Shown here: piece by piece, positions 1 to 7,274 of the stretch | How positions within the stretch are numbered: position 1 is the stretch's first letter | Layout: each line of letters opens with the position of its first letter | Origin: a virus | Direction: 5' to 3' (one strand) | IMG/VR virus record: IMGVR_UViG_3300045971_001064 | Location: 1-64,000 of that record | Length of the DNA: 64,000 nucleotides | Position numbers and translations under genes: made by a program | The notes under the pieces: generated by a model | The model's input: the letters and a program-made list of their open reading frames with translations, nothing else | The model's database searches: none | Told to the model about the DNA's origin: nothing

Positions 1-1
1 C

Positions 2-271
2 GGCAACATCCTGCCCGTCCGCGACCCTGTCTCCAACGTCGGCGCGTCGCCCGGCATCGCCAACCGACCGCTCGATGCGTACGGCCGCCGCATCCCGAGC
101 GACCAGCCCGTCGATGCGCACGGCAACCTCCTGCCGAGCAACCGGCACGTCGACGAGTACGGCAACCCCCTCGATGCGTACGGCCGCCGCATCCCGAGCA
201 ACCGGCGCGTCGATGCGTTCGGCTACCCCATCGACGAGTACGGTAACCGCCTGCCCGTGACCAAGCCGTAG
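2..271 (+). CDS. Partial repeat protein, C-terminal end only
   Basis: The reading frame is open from the window edge to TAG at 269-271 and gives 89 residues; the start lies outside the window. The visible part is a degenerate tandem repeat of about 10-12 residues built on D-[AE]-[YFH]-G-[RN]-x-[IL]-P, for example DAYGRRIPSN and DEYGNRLPV. Such short YG-containing repeats occur in surface or linker segments, but I do not recognise the family. It is followed by a strong terminator, so it ends a transcription unit. Function unknown. Confidence 0.7.
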   Translation, partial: GNILPVRDPVSNVGASPGIANRPLDAYGRRIPSDQPVDAHGNLLPSNRHVDEYGNPLDAYGRRIPSNRRVDAFGYPIDEYGNRLPVTKP

Positions 272-305
272 TCTGGCCCAGCGCCTACGCATCTGCGGTG
301 AGAGA

Positions 306-340
306 GGGGGTTCATGGTCACCAGCCATGGACCCCCTTTT
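306..340 (+). terminator. Rho-independent terminator
   Basis: GGGGGTTCATGG pairs with CCATGGACCCCC around the loop TCACCAG, followed by TTTT. It closes the repeat-protein gene and insulates the lipoprotein gene downstream. The same loop is used by the terminator at 1887-1923. Confidence 0.85.
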
Positions 341-393
341 GTACTGTTAGTGAAACTACGAAGTTGGATAAGTCTAAGGAATCACTGTCCTTT

Positions 394-423
394 TGGTATA
401 GTGCACTTGTCCAGTCCCAATCT
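394..423 (+). promoter_or_regulatory. Promoter of the DUF3494 lipoprotein gene
   Basis: TGG-TATAGT at 394-402 is an extended -10 element. CAATCT at 418-423 lies 7 nt before the ATG at 431, matching the [T/C]AATCT signal seen before other genes here. No convincing -35 is visible. Confidence 0.5.
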
Positions 424-430
424 TATGGGT

Positions 431-1861
431 ATGACAACCAAGAACGACAAGAAGTCTCTTCGTACCAAGGTGGCGCGCGTCGTCAAGTCGATTCTGGCTT
501 GCGCCTCTGCGCTCCTGATGGCGTTCATGGTGTCCGGCTGCCCCGGCAACTCGAACACCTCTCCCTTCCCTCCTCCGACGCCCGGCATCCCGTCGGTCAC
601 CGCCGTGACCCCTGTCGACGGCGCTGTCGACGTCCTGCTCGGTGTTGCGGTCAACGCCACCTTCAGTGAGGACGTGACCGAGGCGACCATCGCCCTCACC
701 ACCGGCACTCCCGCTGTCACCGTTCTCGGCACTGCGACCTACACCGCCACCACGGCGGAGTTCGTTCCCGCCAGCTTGCTCACGCCGGGCACCCAGTACA
801 CCGCGACCGTCGCGGGCGCCAAGAGCGCTTCGGGCGGAGTGATGCTGGCTCCGTTCGTCTGGAGCTTCACCACAACCGCTCCAGCGCCCATCGGCTCGCC
901 GTCCGTCATCGCCGTGACTCCTGCCGACGGAGCCATCAACGCGCTTTCCAGCGTAGCCATCTCCGCCACCTTCAGTGAGGACGTGACGGGCTCGACCATC
1001 GCCGTGACCACGGGCACGCCTGCCGTAGCCGTCCCGGGCGCCGCATCTTACGCCGCCCCCACGGTGGTGTTTGTTCCCACTGACCCGCTTGCTCTGAGCA
1101 CCACGTACACGGTGACGGTCGCAGACGCGACGAACGCCGCGGGTGGAGTGATGCTGGCTCCGTTCGTCTGGAGCTTCACCACGGTCGCGCCGAGCACCGC
1201 AAGCTCCGTGAACCTCGGCACCGCTGGCAACTTCGTCATCCTCTCCAAGAGCGGGGTGTCCACTGTTCCGCCGTCGGCCGTTACCGGCAACGTCGGCGTC
1301 AGCCCGGCTGCGGCTTCGTACATCACCGGGTTCTCGCTGTCGGCCGACGCCTCCAACGTCTTCGCCACCTCGCCTCAGGTGACTGGTCAGGTCTTCGCCG
1401 CCGACTACACTCCGCCCACGCCCTCCAACCTGACCACTGCGGTGAGCGACATGGAGACGGCTTTCACCGACGCCGCTGGCCGCGCTCCGACCGCAACCGA
1501 GCTTGGCGCTGGCGACATCAGCGGGCTGACCTTGACCCCCGGAGTCTACAAGTGGGGCACCGGCCTCCTCATCTCGACCGACGTCACTCTCAGTGGGTCG
1601 GCCACCGACATCTGGATTTTCCAGATTGCTCAGGACCTGACCGTTGCCAGCGCCGCACGCATCACGCTGGCTGGCGGCGCGGTGGCCAAGAACGTCTTCT
1701 GGCAGGTCAGCGGTGCGGTCAACATCGGCACCACCGCTCACCTTGAGGGCGTCGTCCTGTCGCAGACCTCAATCACCTTTGCGACCGGCGCTTCCATCAA
1801 CGGCAGGCTGCTGGCTCAGACGGCGGTCGTACTCGACAGCAACGCCGTGACTCAACCGTAG
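431..1861 (+). CDS. Secreted lipoprotein: two Ig-like (Big_5-type) domains plus DUF3494 ice-binding-fold domain
   Basis: Starts MTTKNDKK; ATG 425 in the same frame is an alternative, while the ATG at 314 is rejected because it lies inside the upstream terminator. A basic N-terminus and hydrophobic stretch end in a lipobox (M-V-S-G-C), so the product should be a lipidated envelope protein. Two repeats of about 100 residues follow, each beginning V-T-P-x-D-G-A and ending F-V-W-S-F-T-T, typical of bacterial Ig-like Big_5 domains. The last about 215 residues (NLGTAGNFVILSKSG through VVLDSNAVTQ) match the DUF3494 beta-solenoid family, which includes ice-binding proteins and many adhesin-like proteins. 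Its own promoter and flanking terminators suggest a moron expressed from the prophage or infected cell. Ice binding itself is not shown; adhesion or surface modification is equally possible. Confidence 0.85.
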   Translation: MTTKNDKKSLRTKVARVVKSILACASALLMAFMVSGCPGNSNTSPFPPPTPGIPSVTAVTPVDGAVDVLLGVAVNATFSEDVTEATIALTTGTPAVTVLGTATYTATTAEFVPASLLTPGTQYTATVAGAKSASGGVMLAPFVWSFTTTAPAPIGSPSVIAVTPADGAINALSSVAISATFSEDVTGSTIAVTTGTPAVAVPGAASYAAPTVVFVPTDPLALSTTYTVTVADATNAAGGVMLAPFVWSFTTVAPSTASSVNLGTAGNFVILSKSGVSTVPPSAVTGNVGVSPAAASYITGFSLSADASNVFATSPQVTGQVFAADYTPPTPSNLTTAVSDMETAFTDAAGRAPTATELGAGDISGLTLTPGVYKWGTGLLISTDVTLSGSATDIWIFQIAQDLTVASAARITLAGGAVAKNVFWQVSGAVNIGTTAHLEGVVLSQTSITFATGASINGRLLAQTAVVLDSNAVTQP

Positions 1862-1875
1862 CACGGGTCAGCTTG

Positions 1876-2220
1876 CTAAGTGGACAGGGGCTCACGGTCA
1901 CCAGCCGTGGGCCCCTTCTTCTTGAGGCAGTCCTTGCAGACCGCGCGCTCGGCGTAGAAGCTGAGCAGCGCAGGCAGCATGGCGCGGCAGCCGCGGCAGT
2001 ACCTGAGCCCGCGCGCCCGGTTGCACTTCGAGCAGGCGCTGTTGGGGTCGAGGCGGCGATGCCTTGAACACTCGACGCACGCGCTCGGGTACTTGGCTGA
2101 GTTCGCGTGTGCTTTCCGGCACTCAGCGCACTGTGCGGTTCGTCCCGAGAGCCTCCTCTTGTCCAGATGGAAGGCCTCGACGAACTTCTCCTCTCGGCAC
2201 CGTGCGCAGGTGAGGGGCAT
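1876..2220 (-). CDS. Small cysteine-rich zinc-binding protein (homing-endonuclease-like N-terminus)
   Basis: 114 residues with at least five C-x2-C pairs (CARC, CAEC, CVEC, CSKC, CRGC, CKDC), so several zinc ions should be bound. The beginning, M-x-L-T-C-x-x-C-[KR]-x2-K, resembles the N-terminus of the endonuclease VII-like gene at 28513, but no HNH core (DH...H/N) follows. It could be a trimmed homing endonuclease or an independent zinc-ribbon protein. CAATCT (2228-2233, reverse complement) lies 7 nt before the ATG, pointing to a leaderless transcript. Confidence 0.65.
   Translation of the reverse strand: MPLTCARCREEKFVEAFHLDKRRLSGRTAQCAECRKAHANSAKYPSACVECSRHRRLDPNSACSKCNRARGLRYCRGCRAMLPALLSFYAERAVCKDCLKKKGPTAGDREPLST
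1887..1923 (+). terminator. Rho-independent terminator, possibly bidirectional
   Basis: GGGGCTCACGG pairs with CCGTGGGCCCC around loop TCACCAG, followed by TTCTTCTT. It ends the lipoprotein gene and lies within the 3' end of the convergent zinc-rich gene. Stem layout and loop match the terminator at 306-340. Confidence 0.8.
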
Positions 2221-2321
2221 GCCACCTAGATTGCTGCTGCTTCAGGAAACCTTGTCGCGCTCAACCTTCAGGGGAGAGAGTCCCACCACCTCACCCATTC
2301 CAAGCAGAGGAAGACCCGACC

Positions 2322-2783
2322 ATGGCGTCCTACACCCAGAAGATTACCCGGCTGCTCAAGGCCATCGAGGACCAGATTCAGTCTCTGCTCCCCACCGCCG
2401 TCATCGCTCACGCCTTCAGCGCGAGCCCGAACCTCGACGAGAGCCTGACCATCGTCATCAACGGCCGCACCCACCGCATCGCCGCCTTCCCCGAGACTGC
2501 CCCGGCCAGCGGGCTGGTCGACGGCCTCGGCCTCCCGCAGCGCGTCTACGTGCCGACCGTCATCGCCTCGGGCGTCAGCCTGAGCGCCGGGTCCGACGCC
2601 TCCGCGGGCATCCCGCTGGAGCGCGCCGTCATCACCACCGTCGTCACCAGCAAGAACACCCGCGCCCGCCTCCACGAGAAGGCCGCCATCGCGCTGGCCG
2701 ACATGGTCGACGGCGACGCCTCGCTCGTCCTGAACTACAACTGGTCGTACGACAACGCCTACGGCTACATGGGCAACCAGTAG
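2322..2783 (+). CDS. Conserved-looking virion protein of unknown function
   Basis: 153 residues, preceded by the Shine-Dalgarno-like AGAGGAAG about 10 nt before ATG. The protein is soluble, without a signal or transmembrane segment, and ends in an aromatic, Asn/Tyr-rich tail. It is the first gene of the capsid block (small gene, Ala/Pro-rich protein, capsid protein) with 39 bp to the next gene, so a head decoration or accessory role is an inference from position only. Confidence 0.7.
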   Translation: MASYTQKITRLLKAIEDQIQSLLPTAVIAHAFSASPNLDESLTIVINGRTHRIAAFPETAPASGLVDGLGLPQRVYVPTVIASGVSLSAGSDASAGIPLERAVITTVVTSKNTRARLHEKAAIALADMVDGDASLVLNYNWSYDNAYGYMGNQ

Positions 2784-2822
2784 TAGGGGGCTTCCTCCGC
2801 GCATCCTGAGAGGACCACTACC

Positions 2823-3869
2823 ATGGCCAAGTTCAAGCAGATGAACAAGAGCGAGCTTCTGAAGCTCGTGACCGAGGTCTCCACCTCGCTCAAGACCATC
2901 GGAGCCGCCGAGTTGTCGCGGCTCGCGAAGGCCGACCCGTCCGCCCCGCCCGAGGGTTCGTCCCCCGGCAGCATGGGCTCCCCTGAGGGTTCGTCCTCGT
3001 CCGGCTCGTCTTCGGGTTCGCCCGAGGGCAGCGCTGGCGAGGGTGGTATCCCCGGCGGCGACCCGTCCGCGGCTCCTCCTGCTGGTGACCCGTCCGCGCC
3101 TCCCGGCGCCGACCCGTCCGCTGGCGCTCCCGCTGGTCCGCCTCCGGGCGCCGACCCCTCCGCCGCTCCTCCGGGCGCCGAGGGTCAGGCTCCGGCCGGT
3201 CCGTCGTTCGAGGAGTTGGTCAGCCTGTACTCCGCGCTTCCGCCTCCGGACTTGGAGGCCCACGCTGCGGCTCTCCAGCAGGCCGTGGCCATGAAGCAGG
3301 GCGGCGCTGGCGCGCCTCCCGGCGCCGACCCGTCGGCTCCTCCCGGCGCTCCTCCGGCCGGTCCTCCGGGCGCTCCTCCGAGCCCCGGCCCGTCGGCTCC
3401 TCCGGCCGGTCCTCCGGGCGCTGACCCGTCCGCGGCTCCGTTCGGCAAGTCGGCCGTCGCGACCCACAACCCGAACATCGGGCCGACCAAGAAGTCTCAG
3501 GTCGCGACCCACAACCCGAACATCGGGCCGACCAAGAAGAGCGAGGACGAGGACAAGCTCGCCACGCTCACCAAGAACGTGGAGGACCTCGGCAAGGTCA
3601 TCGAGACCCTGCTGACCGTCCCGCAGCGCAAGGCCCAGACCGGCATCAGCTACATCCCGATGCGCAAGTCCGAGCCCGAGGCCAAGGCGCCCGCCAAGAA
3701 GGCGTTCAGCGACCTGACCAAGGCTGAGCTTCAGGTGGTCCTGAAGACCGTGACCGACCCCCGCAACGGCAAGCTGTCGAAGGCCGAGCGCGACGTCGTC
3801 ACGGAGTACTGCCTCAACCCCGCTTCGGTGGACCTGTCGGCCATCGAGTCCATCTACGTCAAGTCGTAA
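2823..3869 (+). CDS. Pro/Ala/Gly-rich protein directly upstream of the capsid gene (scaffold or capsid accessory candidate)
   Basis: 348 residues. An N-terminal helical segment (1-45) is followed by a long low-complexity region (about 45-210) of ADPSAPPG-type repeats, a perfect duplicated segment VATHNPNIGPTKKS, then a charged helical C-terminus. K-S-E and K-S-x motifs occur at the borders, as in the giant polyvalent proteins. Position immediately before the capsid gene and the helical ends would fit an assembly scaffold or a prohead-associated protein, but no protease or scaffold family motif is recognisable. Confidence 0.75.
   Translation: MAKFKQMNKSELLKLVTEVSTSLKTIGAAELSRLAKADPSAPPEGSSPGSMGSPEGSSSSGSSSGSPEGSAGEGGIPGGDPSAAPPAGDPSAPPGADPSAGAPAGPPPGADPSAAPPGAEGQAPAGPSFEELVSLYSALPPPDLEAHAAALQQAVAMKQGGAGAPPGADPSAPPGAPPAGPPGAPPSPGPSAPPAGPPGADPSAAPFGKSAVATHNPNIGPTKKSQVATHNPNIGPTKKSEDEDKLATLTKNVEDLGKVIETLLTVPQRKAQTGISYIPMRKSEPEAKAPAKKAFSDLTKAELQVVLKTVTDPRNGKLSKAERDVVTEYCLNPASVDLSAIESIYVKS
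3456..3539 (+). repeat. 39-bp perfect direct repeat within a coding region
   Basis: Two identical 39-bp copies (3456-3494 and 3501-3539) separated by 6 bp encode VATHNPNIGPTKK twice. Identity at synonymous positions indicates a recent duplication or gene conversion. Confidence 0.9.
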
Positions 3870-3900
3870 CCCCTTCCCCGGAAAGACACAGGAGAATCCC

Positions 3901-5337
3901 ATGAACGGTCTCATCGAAAATCTTCAGGCGCTCGCCAAGGCCATGGAGGCTGGCGGGTACAACGCCGCTCCGTCCACCCTCGTGCAGGGCTCCGCCTTGC
4001 AGGTCGAGGACCTCTCGCCGGTCATGCAGAACGTGACTTTCGGTGAAGAGCACCTGAAGCTCCAGAAGGTCCTCAAGGTCGAGTCGTGCAAGAGCACGCT
4101 GGCGCAGTTCGACCGGCAGCTTTCGTACGGCAACTTCGGCGGGTCCGCCCAGTTCGAGGGCGCCGTCGGCATGGAAGAGACCAGCGACTTCGTGCGCGTG
4201 GTCGTCCCCATGGCCTTCTACTCCCACGTTCGTCGCGTCACCGTGGTGGCCAACATGGTCGCCACCGTCGACGGGATGAAGGCTGAGGAGAGGGCGGCCT
4301 CGGACGCGGCGAAAAAGATTGCCGCGGACATCGAGTTCGACGTCTTCCGCGGCAAGAGCGACTTCAACAACGGCGGCGTCTACGACGGCAACCCGCTGGC
4401 GATTCCGAACGCCCCGAACCTCGTGGGCATCGACGCTCAGGTTCGCGCCTCGGACTTCCAAGTCAACGCGCAGGACCTGATGTTCAACGAGTACGGGTCC
4501 GGCCTGTCCGTCATCGTGAACGGCGGCGACGTGCTGTCGCAGGCGATGGTCGAGGACGCGCACGTCCGCTCGTCCATGGCCCTCGGCAACGCCGACCGGC
4601 TGTTCGTGGACCCGCTCGTCCTGAGCGCCTACAACAAGCTGACCTACGGCGCCGGTCTCAACGCCAACGGCGGCAACATCCAGCGCATGGTGCTGGCTGG
4701 CTCCCCGCAGGACGCCACGGGCGCGGACCTCCGCCGCCAGTGGACCAGCGGCGCTCCGGTGCAGTTGGAGTCGAGCCGGTTCCTCTCCGGCAAGTTCACG
4801 TGGGCCCGCACCCGGAAGGAATCCCCCGGGCAGGTCGGCGTGCTGACCGTGACCCCGGCTGGCGCCGGTACTGGTTCGCTGGCCGCTGCCGCGAACTACT
4901 ACTACATCGCCACCGCCTGCAACGAGGCCGGTGAGGGCTCGCCCGCGGCCATCGTGGCCTCCGGCGCTGTCGCTGGCACCGGCTCCGTCCGGGTGCAGGC
5001 TGCCGCCATCAGCGGCGCGAAGTGGTACAACGTGTACCGCGCCGCCGTCAACAGCCCGAAGGTCGCCAAGTTCATCGGCCGCATCGCTCCGACGAGCACC
5101 GGCACGCTGGACTTCTACGACCTCGGAAACAAGGCTCCCGCCTTCGTGACCGGCTACCTGCTCCAGACCGACACCCTCGGCCTGAAGGAGTTGGCTCCGT
5201 ACTCGCGCCTGAAGCTGGCCGTGAGCGACCTGTCCACTCCGGAGGCTCATTTCCGCTTTGTGACCTGCGCCGCGTTCCAACCCCGTAAGAACGTGTTGGT
5301 GGATAACCTCAAGGGTTCCGCCGCGTTCTACGGCTAG
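3901..5337 (+). CDS. Major capsid protein with an inserted FnIII-like domain
   Basis: 478 residues, AGGAG 8 nt before ATG. The N-terminal arm (GGYNAAPSTLVQGSALQVEDLSPVM region, residues 17-42) and the following charged helix/beta pattern resemble HK97-fold capsid proteins of large myoviruses. Residues about 305-410 look like an inserted beta-sandwich, with YYYIATACNEAGEGSPA and a W-Y-N-V-Y-R strand typical of fibronectin type III modules; such insertions decorate the capsid surface. The final segment (LAPYSRLKLAVSDLSTPEAHFRF) returns to the core. A strong terminator follows, consistent with very high expression. The assignment rests on size, position and these patterns. Confidence 0.75.
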   Translation: MNGLIENLQALAKAMEAGGYNAAPSTLVQGSALQVEDLSPVMQNVTFGEEHLKLQKVLKVESCKSTLAQFDRQLSYGNFGGSAQFEGAVGMEETSDFVRVVVPMAFYSHVRRVTVVANMVATVDGMKAEERAASDAAKKIAADIEFDVFRGKSDFNNGGVYDGNPLAIPNAPNLVGIDAQVRASDFQVNAQDLMFNEYGSGLSVIVNGGDVLSQAMVEDAHVRSSMALGNADRLFVDPLVLSAYNKLTYGAGLNANGGNIQRMVLAGSPQDATGADLRRQWTSGAPVQLESSRFLSGKFTWARTRKESPGQVGVLTVTPAGAGTGSLAAAANYYYIATACNEAGEGSPAAIVASGAVAGTGSVRVQAAAISGAKWYNVYRAAVNSPKVAKFIGRIAPTSTGTLDFYDLGNKAPAFVTGYLLQTDTLGLKELAPYSRLKLAVSDLSTPEAHFRFVTCAAFQPRKNVLVDNLKGSAAFYG

Positions 5338-5380
5338 TAGAGGCCGACAGAACTGACCTTTCCGAAGGTCATTGATGCAG

Positions 5381-5414
5381 GAGGGCCCCGGGAAACCGAG
5401 GGCCCTCTTCTTTT
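5381..5414 (+). terminator. Rho-independent terminator after the capsid gene
   Basis: GAGGGCCC pairs with GGGCCCTC around a GA-rich loop, followed by TTCTTTT. A weaker hairpin, GACCTT-TCCG-AAGGTC (5354-5369), precedes it. Confidence 0.9.
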
Positions 5415-5417
5415 GTG

Positions 5418-5446
5418 CGGCGCGAGAATGTCGTCGGTGCTAATCT
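5418..5446 (+). promoter_or_regulatory. Class B promoter, leaderless
   Basis: CGGCGC (5418-5423), 17-bp spacer ending TGC, then TAATCT (5441-5446); six bases later comes the ATG at 5453. This places +1 on the start codon. Confidence 0.65.
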
Positions 5447-5452
5447 ACCGGT

Positions 5453-5938
5453 ATGGAAGACAAGACCTGTAGCAAGTGCACCCAGACCAAGCCGTCTGGC
5501 CAGTTCTACCGCGGGAAGTCGTACTGCAAGCAGTGCTCGAAGGAGGCTCACGCGAAGTGGGTGGAAGCCAACAGGGAGCACCGTAACGCTTACCAGCAGC
5601 GGTGGGCGTTGCGGCACGTGGCAGTCGTGAAGGCTCAGAAGAAGAAGTGGTACGAGTCCAACAAGGACAAGGTGGCCGGACAGGACCGCTTTCGCCGCTA
5701 CGGTCTCACGCAGGAGCAATACGGCGCGCTGTTGTTGAGGCAGGACGGCTGCTGCGCCATCTGCAAGTCGCCAGAGCCGAAGGGCCGAGGCCGTTGGCAT
5801 GTTGACCACGACCACAAGACCGGCGCTGTCAGGGCTCTTCTTTGCACCGGCTGCAACCTCGGCGTCGGCCACTTCCGCGACGACCCCAAGCTCCTGCGCG
5901 CCGCCGCGGACTATCTGGAACGTCCGCCAGCAATCTAG
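5453..5938 (+). CDS. HNH endonuclease, recombination endonuclease VII-like
   Basis: 161 residues. An N-terminal zinc knuckle (C-S-K-C...C-K-Q-C, residues 6-27) and a basic helical linker precede the HNH core: C-C-A-I-C, then H-V-D-H-D-H-K-T-G, R-A-L-L-C-T-G-C-N and L-G-V-G-H-F-R-D-D-P. This order is the Endonuclease_VII family (PF02945-type), common as free-standing homing endonucleases in phages. It has its own leaderless promoter and sits just after the capsid terminator, typical of a mobile gene placed where it does no harm. A role in resolving branched DNA is possible. Confidence 0.88.
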   Translation: MEDKTCSKCTQTKPSGQFYRGKSYCKQCSKEAHAKWVEANREHRNAYQQRWALRHVAVVKAQKKKWYESNKDKVAGQDRFRRYGLTQEQYGALLLRQDGCCAICKSPEPKGRGRWHVDHDHKTGAVRALLCTGCNLGVGHFRDDPKLLRAAADYLERPPAI

Positions 5939-5943
5939 GGCGC

Positions 5944-6435
5944 ATGAACCCTCTCGCCGTCGGCCTGACCATGGTTGGTGTCTTCCTCGCTACCCTGAGC
6001 GGCATCCTGCTCTGGGGCGACCACAAGAAGAAGATGGCGGCAGAGGCTCTGGCAGCCGCTAGGGCGCGCGCACCGAAGGTCTGGCTCCACGTGGGCCGCC
6101 CGCCCCCGCCAGACGTCTACACGGCCCTCAGCGTCATCGGAGAGGCCATGCACGCCATGCCTCAGGCTGGCACCATCGAGTGGGTGAACGAGCCCTACAT
6201 GCTGGACGGCTTCGGTCGGGTGGCTGGCCACGTGGTCAGCTTCGACCCGGTCGTCGTCAAGGTGGCCTACGCGGAGAAGGTCGAGGAGACCGCTCTGGCT
6301 CACGAGCTTACCCACGTGGACGACTACTACCGCTTGGGTCGCGCTGCGTGCCCACGCGAGTCCCCGGGCGACAAGGACTTCGTGGCCTTCTTCACCGCGG
6401 TCAACGCCGACATCAAGAAGGCGCTCGGAAGGTAG
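5944..6435 (+). CDS. Membrane-anchored HExxH metallopeptidase-like protein
   Basis: Starts MNPLAVGL. ATG 5944 is chosen because CAATCT (5931-5936) lies 7 nt upstream and shares bases with the stop of the preceding gene; longer upstream frames lack support. A single transmembrane helix (residues 3-22) is followed by a soluble domain with H-E-L-T-H-V-D-D (about residue 120), a zinc-metallopeptidase motif. 163 residues. No third ligand is certain. The target is unknown; an envelope-facing role is inferred from the anchor. Confidence 0.7.
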   Translation: MNPLAVGLTMVGVFLATLSGILLWGDHKKKMAAEALAAARARAPKVWLHVGRPPPPDVYTALSVIGEAMHAMPQAGTIEWVNEPYMLDGFGRVAGHVVSFDPVVVKVAYAEKVEETALAHELTHVDDYYRLGRAACPRESPGDKDFVAFFTAVNADIKKALGR

Positions 6436-6447
6436 CCGTGCTACAGT
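6419..6447 (+). promoter_or_regulatory. Class B promoter for the tRNA gene
   Basis: AGGCGC (6419-6424), 17-bp spacer ending TGC, then TACAGT (6442-6447). The tRNA begins 14 nt downstream. Confidence 0.65.
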
Positions 6448-6460
6448 AGGTGCAGGTCCT

Positions 6461-6532
6461 TGGGCGGTAGCCAAACGGCAAGGCGCCGCACTGTTAATGC
6501 GGAGAGTGCAGGTTCGAGTCCTGCCCGCCCAG
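6461..6532 (+). tRNA. tRNA-Asn (anticodon GTT)
   Basis: The acceptor stem TGGGCGG pairs with CCGCCCA. The D arm has a 3-bp stem, GCC/GGC. The anticodon stem CCGCA/TGCGG holds the loop CTGTTAA, so the anticodon is GTT. The T arm is GCAGG-TTCGAGT-CCTGC. No CCA is encoded. It has its own promoter. Phage tRNAs of this kind replace host tRNAs cleaved by defence nucleases or adjust codon supply; the RNA ligase at 47269-48423 could act in the same setting. Confidence 0.95.
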
Positions 6533-6547
6533 CTTTCGCTGTGGAGC

Positions 6548-6610
6548 ATGTTTCGTTCTTCAACGAAACATCGTTGTTTGCTGTTCAGTGAAGAAGGCTG
6601 TTTCAGCAAA
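6548..6610 (+). other. Two AT-rich hairpins downstream of the tRNA
   Basis: ATGTTTCGTT and AACGAAACAT form a perfect 10-bp stem with a CTTC loop (6548-6571), and TTTGCTG/CAGCAAA form a second stem (6577-6610). They may be a 3' processing or termination structure for the tRNA transcript. The segment is clearly lower in GC than its surroundings. Confidence 0.55.
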
Positions 6611-6619
6611 TGTTGAAAG

Positions 6620-6648
6620 TGGCAGCGCCAGTGTAGCCGTGCTAGGAT
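6620..6648 (+). promoter_or_regulatory. Class B promoter, leaderless
   Basis: TGGCAG (6620-6625), 17-bp spacer ending TGC, TAGGAT (6643-6648), then six bases to the ATG at 6655. Confidence 0.75.
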
Positions 6649-6654
6649 GTCAGC

Positions 6655-7008
6655 ATGACACCTGACGCCTCCAAGGCCGCGGCGGCTGACGACGACGGCC
6701 GCATCCACTCCATCGCCTTCCTAGAGTTCGGCTCGCTCATGGCCATGGACACGGCCAAGCTCATCGCGCTCACCACCGGCATCACCTTCATCGCCGCCTT
6801 CTGGGCCTACCAGTGGAAGCGGGAGGTGGGGCTCTGGTTCCTCGTCTTCGGCCCGCTGCTGACCGTGCACCTCCACTGGGCGTGGTTCTCGCTCGTGCGC
6901 ATCAGCGTCCTCAAGAAGGGGAGCGCCCTCCCGCTGTGGGAGCGGCACAGGCTCGACCTCATGCTGAGAGGCGTCTACAACCACCTCTCCAAGAAGGCGG
7001 CCAAGTGA
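6655..7008 (+). CDS. Small membrane protein
   Basis: 117 residues with two hydrophobic segments (about 32-51 and 58-81), the second rich in Trp/His/Phe, and a basic C-terminus ending KKAAK. Leaderless start under a clear promoter. The downstream gene begins at a GTGA overlap, so this gene heads a tightly coupled operon that includes ThyX. Family not recognised. Confidence 0.7.
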   Translation: MTPDASKAAAADDDGRIHSIAFLEFGSLMAMDTAKLIALTTGITFIAAFWAYQWKREVGLWFLVFGPLLTVHLHWAWFSLVRISVLKKGSALPLWERHRLDLMLRGVYNHLSKKAAK

Positions 7009-7274
7009 ACTGGCTCAAGAGGTACTGGTACAGCATCTACCCGCCGCGCCCGCTCCCCGAGCCGCCTCCGCCCCCGAAGCCGACGGTGCAGAAGTACACG
7101 CTGTCGGTCGACTACACCAACAAGCTCGTCGTGGTCGAGGCCTCGATAGACAACCACCCCGGCGCCCTCTTGATAACGAGGTACACCGCCGAGCAAGCTC
7201 ACGCCCACGCCAACAACCTCAGGCTGATGGCCGACAGCCTCGACAAGCTCGCGCCACCTGAGGACGCGAAGTGA
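7005..7274 (+). CDS. Small protein of unknown function, proline-rich N-terminus
   Basis: 89 residues from GTG 7005, which overlaps the previous stop (GTGA). The beginning is aromatic and basic (VNWLKRYWYSIYPP) with a run of prolines, followed by a compact alpha/beta region. A longer upstream frame exists but would run through the preceding gene. Function unknown. Confidence 0.7.
   Translation: MNWLKRYWYSIYPPRPLPEPPPPPKPTVQKYTLSVDYTNKLVVVEASIDNHPGALLITRYTAEQAHAHANNLRLMADSLDKLAPPEDAK

Noticed and set aside
314-430. ATG 314 as start of the DUF3494 lipoprotein
   Set aside because: It lies inside the terminator hairpin and upstream of the promoter; the extra residues would also bury the signal peptide.
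3043-3430. CRISPR-like array or minisatellite in the repetitive GADPSAPPG region
   Set aside because: Repeats are irregular, in frame and differ in length; they encode low-complexity protein. No spacers of constant length exist.
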